Origin: JAGVSR01 sp963750715 | GTDB lineage: Bacteria; Pseudomonadota; Alphaproteobacteria; Rhizobiales; Hyphomicrobiaceae | Direction of reading: 5' to 3' | NCBI GenBank assembly: GCA_963750715.1 | Contig: CAVVRP010000009.1 | Location: forward strand, 102,170 to 166,169 | Length of the DNA stretch: 64,000 nucleotides | Part shown: positions 40,437 through 50,620 of the stretch, piece after piece | Layout: each line of letters starts with the position of its first letter | How positions within the stretch are numbered: the first letter of the stretch is position 1 | Translations under genes and position numbers: made by a program | Notes under the pieces: model-generated | What the model saw: only the letters and a program-made list of their open reading frames with translations | Told to the model about the DNA's origin: nothing | Databases searched by the model: none

Positions 40437-41235
40437 ATGCGCAGTTCAATAACACCTCGCTGCGGGGTCACTGGCTCGCTCATCTTTGCCGGGCTCGTAG
40501 CCGCAATGTCCCCGTTGGTTGCCTCGCTAGCACGTGCTGAGGCCAAACCGGCTGCTACCGCCGTTGCGGAGCAATCGAAGAAAAGCACCGCGGTCAATCG
40601 CAGTTGGCTCGGCGTGAAGGTACAGAGCATCGACGACGACACCGCGGCCGCACTGGGATTACCCGAGGCGAAGGGTGCGCTCGTCAGTGAAGTGGTGCCA
40701 GATGGTCCGGCTGCTGCGTCGGGTCTCAAAGGCGAGGATGCGATCATGGCCGTTAACGGCCAAAAGATTGCGGACGGTAAGGATCTGGCGCGCAAGCTCG
40801 CGGAGCAAGATCCGACCTCCACGGTCGATCTAGAACTCTGGCGGGGACATGGCCAGCAAACGATAAAAGTAAAACTTGGGTCGTTGCCTGATTCCAAGGA
40901 GGAAACGGTCAATCAAGAGCGGGCGGATTCTCAACCTACTGTGGAAAGCAAGAAGTCCGGCAAGCTCGGCCTGAAACTGGCACCAGCTGAAACGGTCGGA
41001 GCCGAAGAAGGCGTCGCGATTGTCGATGTCGATCCTGAATCCGATGCAGCCGAGAAGGGCCTCACATCTGGCGACATTATTCTACGGGTTGACGGGACGC
41101 AGGTATCCAATACCGAGCAGGTCATCGAGAGTTCTCAAGGCCGTCCAAAGTAAGGGACTGAAGGCCGTGATGCTATTCGTGAAGTCCGGTGAGGAGACAC
41201 GTTCAATCCCCGTGCGGTTCAGCGCGGAAGGCTAA
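40437..41235 (+). pseudogene. periplasmic double-PDZ (Do/DegQ-like) protein without protease domain, 3' frameshift
   Basis: The protein starts with a signal peptide (TGSLIFAGLVAAMSPLVASLARA) and holds two PDZ domains: NRSWLGVKVQSIDDDTAAAL with PDGPAAASGLKGEDAIMAVNG (about residues 55-145) and GKLGLKLAP with DVDPESDAAEKGLTSGDIIL (about 180-235). These match the PDZ pair of Do-like proteases, but no trypsin domain is present. Frame 1 stops at 41153; one extra or missing base near 41127 moves to a frame giving RVLKAVQSKGLKAVMLFVKS and the family-typical end at 41235. It may act as a chaperone or scaffold if the shift is a sequencing error; otherwise only the last ~27 residues are lost. Confidence 0.75.
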
Positions 41236-41365
41236 AGTCGGCAGGGCTGAAGCTATGAGTTCTCTTTGCTCAGAGTTTCAGCGCCGCCCATTGCGGCGAC
41301 GAAGTTCTGGAAAGACCGAAACTTCACATACTGAATCGAGGAGCGAGCCCCATTGCTCCTCGGGA

Positions 41366-41458
41366 CATGGCAGAGCGTTGGAACGTCCGGTTGCCACCAC
41401 GCGCTGACGCTCTGCCATGGTTAACTGGCATCCGGCGCACTGCCGGATGCCTTCTTTT
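41366..41458 (+). ncRNA. candidate small RNA: long hairpin plus perfect terminator
   Basis: A 13-base perfect inverted repeat (CATGGCAGAGCGT at 41366-41378, complement at 41407-41419) encloses a 28-base loop and is followed after seven bases by a perfect 10-bp terminator stem GGCATCCGGC (41427-41451) and TTCTTTT. Such a two-hairpin layout is common in sRNAs. No family was recognised and the promoter is not defined; the second hairpin alone could simply terminate the PDZ gene. Confidence 0.45.
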
Positions 41459-41520
41459 GAGATGTGATGCCGACCAAGTCCCGTCCGCCGACGAACCTTA
41501 GCTCTCAAGATCGAGCGTGT

Positions 41521-43974
41521 TCATGCGATGACCTTGCTCGCTTCGATGACGATGGGTGGCTCGATGAGCCTGGGTTCAAGCGGCTTAACCGGCAGAATTT
41601 GCGGACTATGAGACGGGCGTTCCTCGCCCGGCTTTAGTTTCCACCGCCAGCCGTCGCGGCCCGGCACTTTGTCGAGTGCAATCGCATATATCGTCGCGCG
41701 GTCCGGCTGGAGCCTGATCCTCAGGAAGTGCTTGTAGTTCTGGATGCCGAGCGCGCCGAATGCGTCCCCCGTGTGCATATTGAGAAGTGTCGACGTCAGC
41801 GTCCAATAGATTCCCATAAGGAAGCCCCCAACCAGTCCTCCGAGGAGGAGGGTCACGAAGAAGTTCCAGTTTACGCGGACCAAGTCCGGCCATGGCTCGG
41901 GCAAATGATGCTTCAAGACGGTCGCCAGCGGTACGCTGACGCCGCTCACCAGCCAGCTGATAACGAGCAGAGCGAGCAGGTGAGCAGAAAAGTGAACAGT
42001 ACCGATGAGAAGCTTGCTTATCGTGCCGAGCCATCCCGATGACGCCTCGACGTAGCATACGAGACCGACCCACAGACCAATCAGGAAAAATGCGAACAGC
42101 GGGCCCTGCTCACAGGCTGCAAGAAGGGCAGTAGGATTCAGGACCTCCTCCAGCGGACTATAATCGCTAAAAAAGACGACAAGGAATCGGAGCCGCTCGT
42201 TCATGCTGAGCTGCGGCATGTTTTCGAGCTCACGGATCTGATCGTTCAGCTGCACTCTTCGACCGCCATCTACGGCCTTGCTGCGCTCGTCGAGATCGTC
42301 CCAGGCTTGTCGGGCCGGCTCTTCTCTAGCTCGAACCACACTGAGGCGTTCCGATAGGACGACCGCTTTCGTGCTGGGAGGCGATCCCGCCGGCTGCAAG
42401 GCGTGCTGCTCTTTCAGCCTAACCTCAAGTTCCCTGATCTCCTTCCGCACACTCTCGTAAGCGGCCCGAGCGTGTTGAGCCTCGACGGCGACATCCTCCG
42501 CGAGCTTAATCATCACTGGCGAACGGCGGGGGTCGGACGAAGACCAGGCCCAAGCGAAGATGAAGTAGATGACGCCAACGAGGATTGCGAAGCGCTTGTT
42601 GCGGAAGGGCAGCACAAGATTCTTGAGGCACAAGAGGCGGCTCTTCCACCGCGCCGGGTATATTTGCGCCGCCTTGAAATTGTAGTTTGCACTAGAGATT
42701 TCTTCCTTGCGGATGGCCTTCAGGCGACGGCCGGGCATCGCGTCAACGTCGGAGATTGGCTTTGGTTCGGGTGCCACTGGACCAGCAGCAAAGGGGTTTG
42801 TATCGGCCGGATGGAGAGTGAAGTCAGGGCCCGCAGGCCCGATCACCGATTTCTCGATGCGGTTGAAATTGTCCGCGTCGACCGGATCCGAAATGCGCTG
42901 CTGTGCGCCTGTCGGTGTCGCCCAGTTGATGGCGATTCGTGACTTCAATCCGTGGGTCGCGTGAGCGAAAGCACCGCCCCCTCCACACGTCACGAACTGA
43001 ATGCCGAGCTTTTCCGACGAATAGCGGCTGTAGTGATGCCAGTCGCCGGCAAGAACGGCACAGATCCTGGCTCCATTCTTGCGCGCCAACATGCTGATCT
43101 CGTGCAAATTGTCGTAATTCTGATGCAGCCAGCTCGGTTCGGCCAGGCACAGGATGATGTTATCGCCGGGCTGCGTCTGATCGGCAATCAGGTCGAAGTA
43201 GTCGCGCTGACTGTCGTCGAGATTATCGGCGAGTTGGATGTCCGGGCCCCAGATCCACCAGTTATGCGGCAACTTGATCGCGAAGTAGCTGCGGTGCTGG
43301 TGGCAGCGCCATCCGCCGATCTGCGTTCCGAGCCCACCCGAGATGCGATCGCGTGCCGAGCAGAACAAAGCGCTGAAAGATGAAAGTCCATCATACCAAT
43401 CGTGGTTGCCCGGAATGGCGAACAGCTTGCGCTTCGGAGTGTTCGTCTTGAAGGCCCAATCGTAGGGATCGCGCAGGCGGTTTTGATATTCTTGTTTGGT
43501 CGCGTCGGGGTAAACCTGATCACCGCCCATGATGAGCAGTTCGCCCGCCGGAAGTGGACCGACCTCACCGCGGATAGTCAATGCGTCTGCCGCCAAGAGA
43601 TAGGCCATGGCATAGGTGGGCTCGAAACCGTCACCTAGGTCGGCAATGTAGTCGACCCAGACGGAGCCCGTGTCATCGGGTGTCATCGACTCCGACGGAT
43701 TGCCAGTATCACTGTAATCATAGCGGCCCTTCAGTCCGTTTTCGTCGACGTTATCCGTCGCCGCCTGGATGAGCCGTTGATCGCTATAGGAGCCAAGCGT
43801 TGCGGAGATGGCGGACCGGACACCGACCTTCGCCAGGAGTGCTGGATCAAACCAGTCGACCATTTGCGGCAGGGCGCCGCTCCGAAGGCGCTCGATGATC
43901 TGCTTGCCGAGGCGTGACTGCTGCGATTGCGTTTTGGTGAAACCAAACAGCATGTTTTCCACCCCAGAAGACAC
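41521..43974 (-). CDS. large membrane-bound metallophosphoesterase
   Basis: An 817-residue protein. The first ~400 residues hold a calcineurin-like phosphoesterase core with metal motifs YIADLGDGF, IMGGDQVYPD, FAIPGNHDWYDGL and VLAGDWHHYSRY; the cap is larger than usual. A first membrane span is at about 470 (KRFAILVGVIYFIFAWAW), followed by a charged, partly coiled-coil stretch (EAQHARAAYESVRKEIRELE) and at least three more spans (ALLAACEQGPLFAFFLIG; LLALLVISWLVSGV; FFVTLLLGGLVGGFLMGIYW). Catalytic domain is N-terminal to the spans and without signal peptide, so probably cytoplasmic. Substrate unknown. It stands alone, convergent to the PDZ gene. Confidence 0.83.
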   Translation of the reverse strand: MSSGVENMLFGFTKTQSQQSRLGKQIIERLRSGALPQMVDWFDPALLAKVGVRSAISATLGSYSDQRLIQAATDNVDENGLKGRYDYSDTGNPSESMTPDDTGSVWVDYIADLGDGFEPTYAMAYLLAADALTIRGEVGPLPAGELLIMGGDQVYPDATKQEYQNRLRDPYDWAFKTNTPKRKLFAIPGNHDWYDGLSSFSALFCSARDRISGGLGTQIGGWRCHQHRSYFAIKLPHNWWIWGPDIQLADNLDDSQRDYFDLIADQTQPGDNIILCLAEPSWLHQNYDNLHEISMLARKNGARICAVLAGDWHHYSRYSSEKLGIQFVTCGGGGAFAHATHGLKSRIAINWATPTGAQQRISDPVDADNFNRIEKSVIGPAGPDFTLHPADTNPFAAGPVAPEPKPISDVDAMPGRRLKAIRKEEISSANYNFKAAQIYPARWKSRLLCLKNLVLPFRNKRFAILVGVIYFIFAWAWSSSDPRRSPVMIKLAEDVAVEAQHARAAYESVRKEIRELEVRLKEQHALQPAGSPPSTKAVVLSERLSVVRAREEPARQAWDDLDERSKAVDGGRRVQLNDQIRELENMPQLSMNERLRFLVVFFSDYSPLEEVLNPTALLAACEQGPLFAFFLIGLWVGLVCYVEASSGWLGTISKLLIGTVHFSAHLLALLVISWLVSGVSVPLATVLKHHLPEPWPDLVRVNWNFFVTLLLGGLVGGFLMGIYWTLTSTLLNMHTGDAFGALGIQNYKHFLRIRLQPDRATIYAIALDKVPGRDGWRWKLKPGEERPSHSPQILPVKPLEPRLIEPPIVIEASKVIA

Positions 43975-44283
43975 GAACGCATTACGACTTGGCTAATGAT
44001 GGAGTCTCGCTTATCCGAGGTCAGGGCGAAGCATGTATTGGCTAGAAATGATTGGTCATCTTATGACGTTACGCAATCGACGATCTGAATGGTATGAGCA
44101 TCGAGTTCCCAACAGCGCGAAGGGTTTGCAGCTGTGGCAGGTCGGCCACTTGTATAAAGTGTATGGTATTCTCACCCAACTCGCCACGCGTGCGACACGG
44201 TTGGCTTTGTGTCTGAGTTTCGCTTGGGGGCAGACGCGCATTCCCGCCGCGACGTCGGTGGCGGGTCGATGCTATCGATAAAA

Positions 44284-47131
44284 CTAATCGACAGCGTCCT
44301 GATATGAGTCCAACGGTGGGCAAGAGCACACGAGATTTCGATCTCCGAAGACATTGTCGACACGGTTGACCGGCGGCCAATACTTGTCAACCCGGAAGGC
44401 GCCAGGTGGGAAACAAGCGGCTTCCCTTGAGTAAGGCCGACCCCAAGCTCCGATGAGATCCTCGACCGTGTGCGGTGCGTTCTTCAACGGGTTATTCTTG
44501 CGATCGATGCGACCCTCCTCAATGGCGCGCGCTTCTTCCCGGATCGCCAGCATGGCGGAGCAGAAACGGTCGAGTTCTGCTTTGGTTTCAGATTCAGTTG
44601 GTTCGATCATAAGCGTGCCCGGGACGGGCCAACTCATCGTCGGGGCATGGAACCCGCAGTCGATCAGCCGTTTTGCAATGTCATCAACGGTGATGCCCGC
44701 GCTCTCCAGCAGCGGACGCGTGTCGATAATGCACTCGTGCGCCACACGACCATTGCGGCCCTTGTACAAGATCGGGTACGCACCTTCGAGTCGCTTGGCG
44801 ATATAGTTGGCGTTGAGAATGGCGATGCGCGTCGCCTGCGTCAGTCCACGTCCGCCCATGAGCAGGCAGTAGCTCCAGGAGATCGGCAGAATTGATGGTG
44901 ATCCATAGGGCGCGGCCGACACCGTAAACTCCCGGCCGTCCGTCTCTGGATGGCCGGGCAGGAATGGAATCAGGTGCATCTTAACGCCGATGGGGCCCAT
45001 GCCCGGACCGCCGCCGCCGTGGGGAATGCAAAACGTTTTATGGAGATTTAGGTGACTGACATCGGCACCTATGTCGCCGGGCCGCGCCAGCCCGACAAGC
45101 GCATTGAGATTAGCGCCGTCGAGATAAACCTGGCCGCCATGCGCGTGTGTGATTGCGCACAGTTCAACGACCGCTTCTTCGAACACGCCATGAGTCGAGG
45201 GGTATGTAATCATGCAGGCGCGCGAGCCGGCCTGCATACTTTTCGGCCTTGGCTCGGAAATCCGCCACGTCGATGTTGCCGCCTGCATCGGTTCCGACGA
45301 CAACAACGGTCATGCCGCACATATGTGCCGAAGCCGGATTAGTGCCGTGTGCCGAGGCCGGGATGAGGCACACATCGCGGCTTAAGTCGCCGCGGCTGCG
45401 GTGATAGCCGCGAATGGCGAGAAGGCCCGCGTATTCGCCCTGCGCACCGGAGTTCGGTTGCATTGAGATCGCATCGTATCCGGTAATCTCGCAAAGCTTC
45501 TTCGATAAATCGTCGATCAACTCCTTATATCCGAGCGCTTGATCAGCAGGTACAAAAGGATGCATTTCCGAAAACTCCGGCCAGGATATCGGCAGCATCT
45601 CTGCGGTTGCATTCAATTTCATCGTGCACGAACCGAGCGGGATCATGGATCGGTCGAGCGCGAGGTCGCGGTCGGCAAGGCGGCGCATGTACCGCGTCAT
45701 TTCACTTTCGGCCCGGTTCATATGAAAAATCGGATGCGAGAGATATTCGGACGTCCTGGTTAGATTTTGCGGCAGTTTTGACGCGGGGTAGCCCTCTTGA
45801 TAGGCGAGGTCGAACCCGCCGAACGCCCGCCACACCGCTTCTAGCGTATCCGGCCTAGTACGTTCATCGACCGTGATACCGATACGGTCGGGGCCGACCC
45901 TGCGGAGATTGACGCCGTTATCGACGGCGTTCTTCAAGATCAATCCCTGATATGGGCCTACGTCGACCGTGATCGTGTCGAAATAGGCGGCCGGGCTTAC
46001 TTTGAAACCTAGCGATGTCAGGCCCTCGTCAAGCCGGACGGCATCGCGATGCACGCGCTCGGCGATGGCCTTTAGGCCACGCGGCCCGTGGAACACGGCA
46101 TACATCGATGCGATAACCGCCAATAGCACCTGCGATGTGCAGATGTTCGATGTCGCCTTTTCCCGGCGGATATGCTGTTCGCGCGTTTGCAGGGCTAGGC
46201 GATAGGCGCGGTTACCCTTGGCGTCGACGGAGACTCCGACGAGACGCCCTGGCATTGTACGCTTGTGGACATCGCGCGTCGCCATGTACGCCGCATGAGG
46301 TCCGCCATATCCCATGGGCACGCCATACCTCTGCATCGAGCCCACGGCAATGTCGGCACCCATTTCGCCGGGCGGTTTGAGAAGGGTCAGTGCCAGCGGA
46401 TCGGCAGCAATGACGGCTATCGCGCCCGCTGCATGGAGCGCGGAGATCGGCTCAGTCAAATCGTTGCATTCGCCACAGACGCCAGGATACTGAAACAGCG
46501 CACCAAAAACGTTCTGAGGATCAAGGTCTGCAAATTGGTCGCCGACAACAACGGTCCAGCCGAGCGGTTCAGCTCGCGTTTTTAAGACGGCAATGGTTTG
46601 CGGCAGACAGTCTTTGTCGACAAAGAATGTGCTGGCCTTGGATGTCGTGACCCGATGAGCCATGGACATGGCCTCGGCAGCGGCTGTTGCCTCATCGAGC
46701 AGCGACGCGTTCGCGATATCGAGCCCCGTCAGATCGCAGACGAGCGTCTGGAAATTGAGGAGCGCCTCCAACCGACCCTGGCTGATCTCAGGCTGATACG
46801 GCGAGTAGGCCGTGTACCACGCTGGATTTTCAAAAATGTTGCGCTGGATGGCAGGTGGCATGGTTGTGCCGTGGTAACCTTGGCCGATCAGTGACGTGAG
46901 CAATCGGTTCTTGTTCGCCGTCGCACGGACCTTGTCGAGGGTCCGGCGTTCGGACAAGGACTTACCGAAATCGATGCGTGACGTCTGGCGAATGGCCACC
47001 GGAACGGTTTCATCAATCAGCCCATGCAGGCTTTCGGCGCCCACAGTCGTTAGCATTTCTGTAATTTCGGCAGCCGACGGGCCGATGTGGCGGCGGTTTG
47101 CAAAGTCGTAGGGATCGTAGGAACTGGGCAT
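44284..47131 (-). pseudogene. gcvP: glycine dehydrogenase (decarboxylating) GcvP, one frameshift
   Basis: The P-protein of the glycine cleavage system, PLP-dependent, releasing CO2 from glycine onto lipoyl-GcvH. Frame 1 runs from ATG 47131 (ANRRHIGPSAAEITEML) through the first half, then past NSGAQGEYAGLLAIRGYH; near 45225, inside the stretch after GNIDVADFRAKAEKYAG, the coding sequence moves to another frame and reads THGVFEEAVVELC, then the PLP lysine motif HLNLHKTFCIPHGGGGPGMG and a normal C-terminus at 44284. The sum, about 949 residues, is full-family length, so only a one-base indel separates it from an intact gene. Because gcvT and gcvH are intact and riboswitch-controlled, sequencing error is a real possibility. 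Confidence 0.85.
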
Positions 47132-47152
47132 CTTGCGCTCCTCGAGCAGGTG

Positions 47153-47512
47153 CTACCCGACAAGCTTCTTGTAGGCTGCTTCATCCATCAGTCCGTCAAA
47201 GTCCGATGGATTGGCGAGCTTGATCTTATAGAGCCAGCCTTTGCCGAGAGGATCAGAATTCACCAGAGCTGGTTCCTTCACTACGGCGTCGTTGATCTCA
47301 GTCACATCGCCGTTGAGTGGGGCGTAGACATCGGACGCGGCCTTGACGGATTCGACTACGGCGGCGGCCTCCCCCTTGCGAAGTTTGGCGTCGATCTTCG
47401 GCAGCTCGATGAAGACGAGATCTCCAAGTTGGATCGATGCATGCTCCGTGATGCCAACCGTCGCCACATCGCCGTCGAGCTTCAGCCATTCGTGCTCATC
47501 TGTGAATTTCAT
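47153..47512 (-). CDS. gcvH: glycine cleavage system H protein
   Basis: A 119-residue lipoyl carrier shuttling the aminomethyl group between GcvP and GcvT. The lipoylated lysine is Lys57 in VVESVKAASDVYAP; other family features are KFTDEHEWL at the start, GITEHASIQLGDLVFIELP and the C-terminal GWLYKIKL. It lies 21 bases upstream of gcvP and 32 bases after gcvT on the minus strand, in the T-H-P order of Proteobacteria. Confidence 0.95.
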   Translation of the reverse strand: MKFTDEHEWLKLDGDVATVGITEHASIQLGDLVFIELPKIDAKLRKGEAAAVVESVKAASDVYAPLNGDVTEINDAVVKEPALVNSDPLGKGWLYKIKLANPSDFDGLMDEAAYKKLVG

Positions 47513-47544
47513 GAGGTCCGATCTCCTTGTCGAGAGCCGCGGGT

Positions 47545-48714
47545 TCAGATGCGTTTATACTTTGGTGTGATGAACGGCAAAGACGAGACAGTCATCGGTA
47601 AGCACTTGCCTCGCACCTCGGCGAAAACCACTGTTCCAGGCGTGGCCAGAAGAGACGGCACATAGCCCATGGCAATGGGCCGGTCGGCACTGGGACCAAA
47701 GCCCCCAGATGTGACGCTACCGAGTGAATCGCTGGCATCTTCGGATCTGAAAATTGCGGCGCCAGCCCGAATCGGCGCCCGCCCTTCGGGCAGGAACCCC
47801 ACACGGCAGCGGGAGGTTCCGCCAGCGATCTGATTCAAAATGACCTGCGCTCCGGGAAACCCACCCTCGCGTGCGCCGCCTCTCCGGCGCGCTGCTTGAA
47901 TGGCCCATGTCAGTCCCGCCTCGATCGGACTTGTCGTCTCATTGAGATCCGAGCCATACAGGCACATTCCGGCTTCCAGACGCAGCGAGTCCCGCGCACC
48001 AAGTCCTATCAGCGCAACGGCCACGTCTTCTAGCAACGCCGCCGCGATCTCGCTCGCACGGTCTGGCGGCATGGAAATTTCAAAACCGTCTTCGCCGGTG
48101 TAGCCCGAACGCGTCACGATACAGTCTGCGCCGACGATCGTGAGCGCGCGGACATCCATGAAGCACATGTCGGCACAGTTTGGCGCCAGGCGCGCTAACG
48201 CATTTTCTGCTTTGGGACCCTGCAATGCGATCAATGCCCGGTCGAGCGGTTCGATCTTGCACGTTTCAGAGAGGTTGGCCCTCAAATGTGCCTCGTCAGC
48301 GTCCTTGCGGGCAGCGTTTACGACGAGGTAAAGATGGTCGCCGCGATGAGCAATCATCAAGTCGTCAAGAATGCCGCCATCGTTGTTGGTGAAAAGTGCA
48401 TAGCGTTGACGTCCTGGCTTCAGGCTCAGAACGTCAACAGGAACCAGCCGCTCAATCGCCAATGCCGCGCCCTTCACGTCGCCCGATTTGGCGTGCAACG
48501 CGAATTGACCCATGTGCGATACGTCAAAAAGTCCGGCACTGACACGCGTGTGCAAATGCTCCTTGAGAATTCCCGGCGCATATTGGACCGGCATCTCATA
48601 GCCGGCAAATGGCACCATCCGCGCTGCGTGCGCAAGATGCAGCTGATACAGCGGCGTGCGCTTGAGCGAATTATGAGGGATTGCGGGCGTTGTGTCGCTC
48701 AAGCGGGGCTCCAT
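47545..48714 (-). CDS. gcvT: glycine cleavage system T protein (aminomethyltransferase)
   Basis: A 389-residue T-protein that passes the one-carbon unit to tetrahydrofolate, giving methylene-THF and ammonia. Motifs: RTPLYQLHLAHAARMVPFAGYEMPVQY at the start region, FDVSHMGQF, SGYTGEDGFEISMPPD (conserved folate-site region), and the C-terminal barrel with GYVPSLLATPGTVVF. ATG 48714 is the preferred start; five more codons are open upstream. The 5' leader carries the tandem glycine riboswitch, so the operon is induced by glycine. Confidence 0.94.
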   Translation of the reverse strand: MEPRLSDTTPAIPHNSLKRTPLYQLHLAHAARMVPFAGYEMPVQYAPGILKEHLHTRVSAGLFDVSHMGQFALHAKSGDVKGAALAIERLVPVDVLSLKPGRQRYALFTNNDGGILDDLMIAHRGDHLYLVVNAARKDADEAHLRANLSETCKIEPLDRALIALQGPKAENALARLAPNCADMCFMDVRALTIVGADCIVTRSGYTGEDGFEISMPPDRASEIAAALLEDVAVALIGLGARDSLRLEAGMCLYGSDLNETTSPIEAGLTWAIQAARRRGGAREGGFPGAQVILNQIAGGTSRCRVGFLPEGRAPIRAGAAIFRSEDASDSLGSVTSGGFGPSADRPIAMGYVPSLLATPGTVVFAEVRGKCLPMTVSSLPFITPKYKRI

Positions 48715-48744
48715 GGCTCTCCTGCGCACGGCTGTGCGCTGGTA

Positions 48745-48960
48745 TGAGCCCCCTCTGTCGCGGGAACCTGAAAGATTAGGCGCCGGAGCGGCCGATCAAA
48801 GCTGCTCGCTGCACCGTGTCATCTTCGGTGGGTGACAACGTATGACCGCCGCACCACTTTCCAGAGCGTCATCGGACTACGGTCCATTTGCCTGAGAGTT
48901 TCCGGGGCGGTTGCTCCTTCGGCGCCGGCCATCCGAGTGGATAAACCGAACTCTTCCGCA
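48745..48960 (-). promoter_or_regulatory. tandem glycine riboswitch upstream of gcvTHP
   Basis: On the minus strand the first aptamer has GGAAGAGTT, then CGCCGAAGGAGCAA (glycine-binding core), then AAACTCTCAGGCAAATGGACCG, the hallmark 3' sequence. The second aptamer starts at GACGCTCTGGAAAG and ends at AATCTTTCAGGTTCCCGCGAC-type sequence with AGAGGG following, about 30 bases before gcvT. Two aptamers in tandem and gcv genes downstream are typical; it would switch expression on with glycine. Confidence 0.9.
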
Positions 48961-49327
48961 GACCATTGCTGACGGTGTAGAGGATGGTTGTCTTCGCCGT
49001 TATGGTCAACCCCCTTTGGTTGGGGAGCCTAGGCCAAGTCCTGTCGAAGCCCAGCATCCAAACATCTCCGATACCCGCCGGTTTGGCATCACAATGGCCG
49101 ACCGTGAAAGTGTATTGGTAGGAAGCCGCGGGCGCGGGATGCGGCTGTGGGAATGATACCGGATTTTGAGTGCCGCAATTTGGCGTCAGCGCTTCGAGTT
49201 GGGTCAGGTTCTATCGTGTCGCCGACGTCCGCAAGACATCAGTTATGGACCGCTTATAGGACCTAACCGAAGACAATCGTATGCTGTGAGGCGAATTCAG
49301 GTCTCCAAGACTGAGGGGGAAAGACAG

Positions 49328-49723
49328 ATGGACATCAAGCGAAGCGGCTCCCGGCCTTCTGGCAAAGGACAGTCGGACTATTTCACCGGCGCAGTTCGCA
49401 TCGATCCGTTGTTCGAGGCGCCAGATCCGGCACGTGTCATTAGTGCAAGCGTCACGTTTGAGCCCGGCGCGCGCACTGCATGGCACACTCATCCGCTCGG
49501 TCAGACTCTGATTGTCACGGCCGGCTGCGGCTGGGCGCAGCGCGAGGGCGGGCCGATCGAGAAAATCAGGCCAGGTGACGTTGTCTGGTTCTCGCCCGGC
49601 GAAAAGCACTGGCACGGTGCGACCAACGCAACAGCCATCACGCACATCGCCATACAGGAACAACTCGGAGGCAAAGCCGTCGACTGGATGGAAAAGGTCA
49701 GCGACGAGCAATACAGGGACTGA
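49328..49723 (+). CDS. cupin domain protein
   Basis: A 131-residue single-cupin protein. Metal-site motif 1 is visible in FEPGARTAWHTHPLGQTLIV and motif 2 in IRPGDVVWFSPGEKHWHGA, giving His ligands for one metal ion. This (R)-x-G-cupin type often appears next to carboxymuconolactone decarboxylase or AraC regulators and is sometimes called quercetin dioxygenase-like; no activity can be assigned. ATG 49328 has AGGGGGAAAGAC just upstream. An AraC remnant lies directly downstream on the other strand, perhaps once its regulator. Confidence 0.85.
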   Translation: MDIKRSGSRPSGKGQSDYFTGAVRIDPLFEAPDPARVISASVTFEPGARTAWHTHPLGQTLIVTAGCGWAQREGGPIEKIRPGDVVWFSPGEKHWHGATNATAITHIAIQEQLGGKAVDWMEKVSDEQYRD

Positions 49724-49738
49724 CCGCTACCCGCGAAC

Positions 49739-50161
49739 TCAGTCCACGGACATTTCGATGATTGCGACGTAGCGTGCCGTTCGGCCGCTCACCGAACTCG
49801 GCCTGATAATAGTAATCAAACCGTCCCAAATGGGCGAAACCGTTGCGTAGGGCCACTGCTGTGACATTTGTCGCGGTGTCCGACTGTGAATGCGCCCAAG
49901 CCCCCGCGACTTCTGCTTGGGAAAGCAGCCCACGCCGGCGCCCGCGAAAAGATCGGCAAACCGAGGTAGCCGATTTTGAAGACGCCGCGTCACCGCCGTG
50001 ATCAATGACCGCAATACAGGACTCGAAGTGGAGTCGATTTCGTCCGGGACTTCCAGTCAAATTGAAATGCTCTCCGTAAACGTGCAACGCCACACGCGGG
50101 CGGCTGGATTGCCGCGCCAATCGAAGATCTCCTGAGCACGAAGGGTGGTGATCTTGCTCAT
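49739..50161 (-). pseudogene. chimeric remnant: enolase N-terminus joined to AraC C-terminus
   Basis: From ATG 50161 the minus strand reads MSKITTLRAQEIFDWRGNPA, clearly the start of enolase (family: AREIxDSRGNPTVEV), but identity ends after about 22 codons and the frame stops soon after. Downstream, in another frame, are VTAVALRNGFAHLGRFDYYY and FGERPNGTLRR (about 49760-49850), the second HTH of AraC-family regulators. Neither gene is complete. The piece looks like two unrelated fragments brought together and then decayed. Confidence 0.65.
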
Positions 50162-50266
50162 TAAGCGTTTCCTTCAAATGGATTGGTCCGCTGACCAAGT
50201 GGGCTTCAACATGTCATGCGGCAGGTTATGGCGGCGCCTAATGACCGTCTTATCGGGAGGTTCAGG

Positions 50267-50620
50267 TTAGTTCCTCTGCTTCGTTCCATACCGAAGGACC
50301 TTGACCTTCTCGAGTGTCACGAGTCCACTGCCCATCATGCTGTCGAGTTCGGATAGAAATGCCGTGATCTTCTCTTCCGCGTCGACGATCTCGATGATGA
50401 TCGGCAGGTCCTCAGACAACCGCAGGATCTTGGTGGTGTGGATGCGGCTCGATTGGCCGAATCCCATTGGACCGCGCAGGACTGTCGCGCCGGCGAGGTG
50501 CATCTCGCGGGCTTTCAACACGATCGCCTCATAGAGCGGTTTGTGTCCAGATCTCTCATCCGCGCCGAAAAAAATACGCAGCAGTACGGCATCGTGTGGC
50601 ACTTGCATGGTCACACCCAT
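50267..50620 (-). CDS. DUF190 family protein
   Basis: A small (~117 residue) cytoplasmic ferredoxin-fold protein. The start region VTMQVPHDAVLLRIFFGADER and the central IVLKAREMHLAGATVLRGPM-GFG segment match DUF190, which is found next to crcB and is thought to be a PII-like partner of the fluoride exporter. ATG 50620 or 50608 are both possible; both overlap or abut the crcB stop, so the pair is co-transcribed. C-terminus reads LVTLEKVKVLRYGTK. Confidence 0.87.
   Translation of the reverse strand: MGVTMQVPHDAVLLRIFFGADERSGHKPLYEAIVLKAREMHLAGATVLRGPMGFGQSSRIHTTKILRLSEDLPIIIEIVDAEEKITAFLSELDSMMGSGLVTLEKVKVLRYGTKQRN

Noticed and set aside
44000..44283. 61-codon minus-strand frame between the phosphoesterase and gcvP
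   Set aside because: Not linked to any family, no ribosome site, probably chance.
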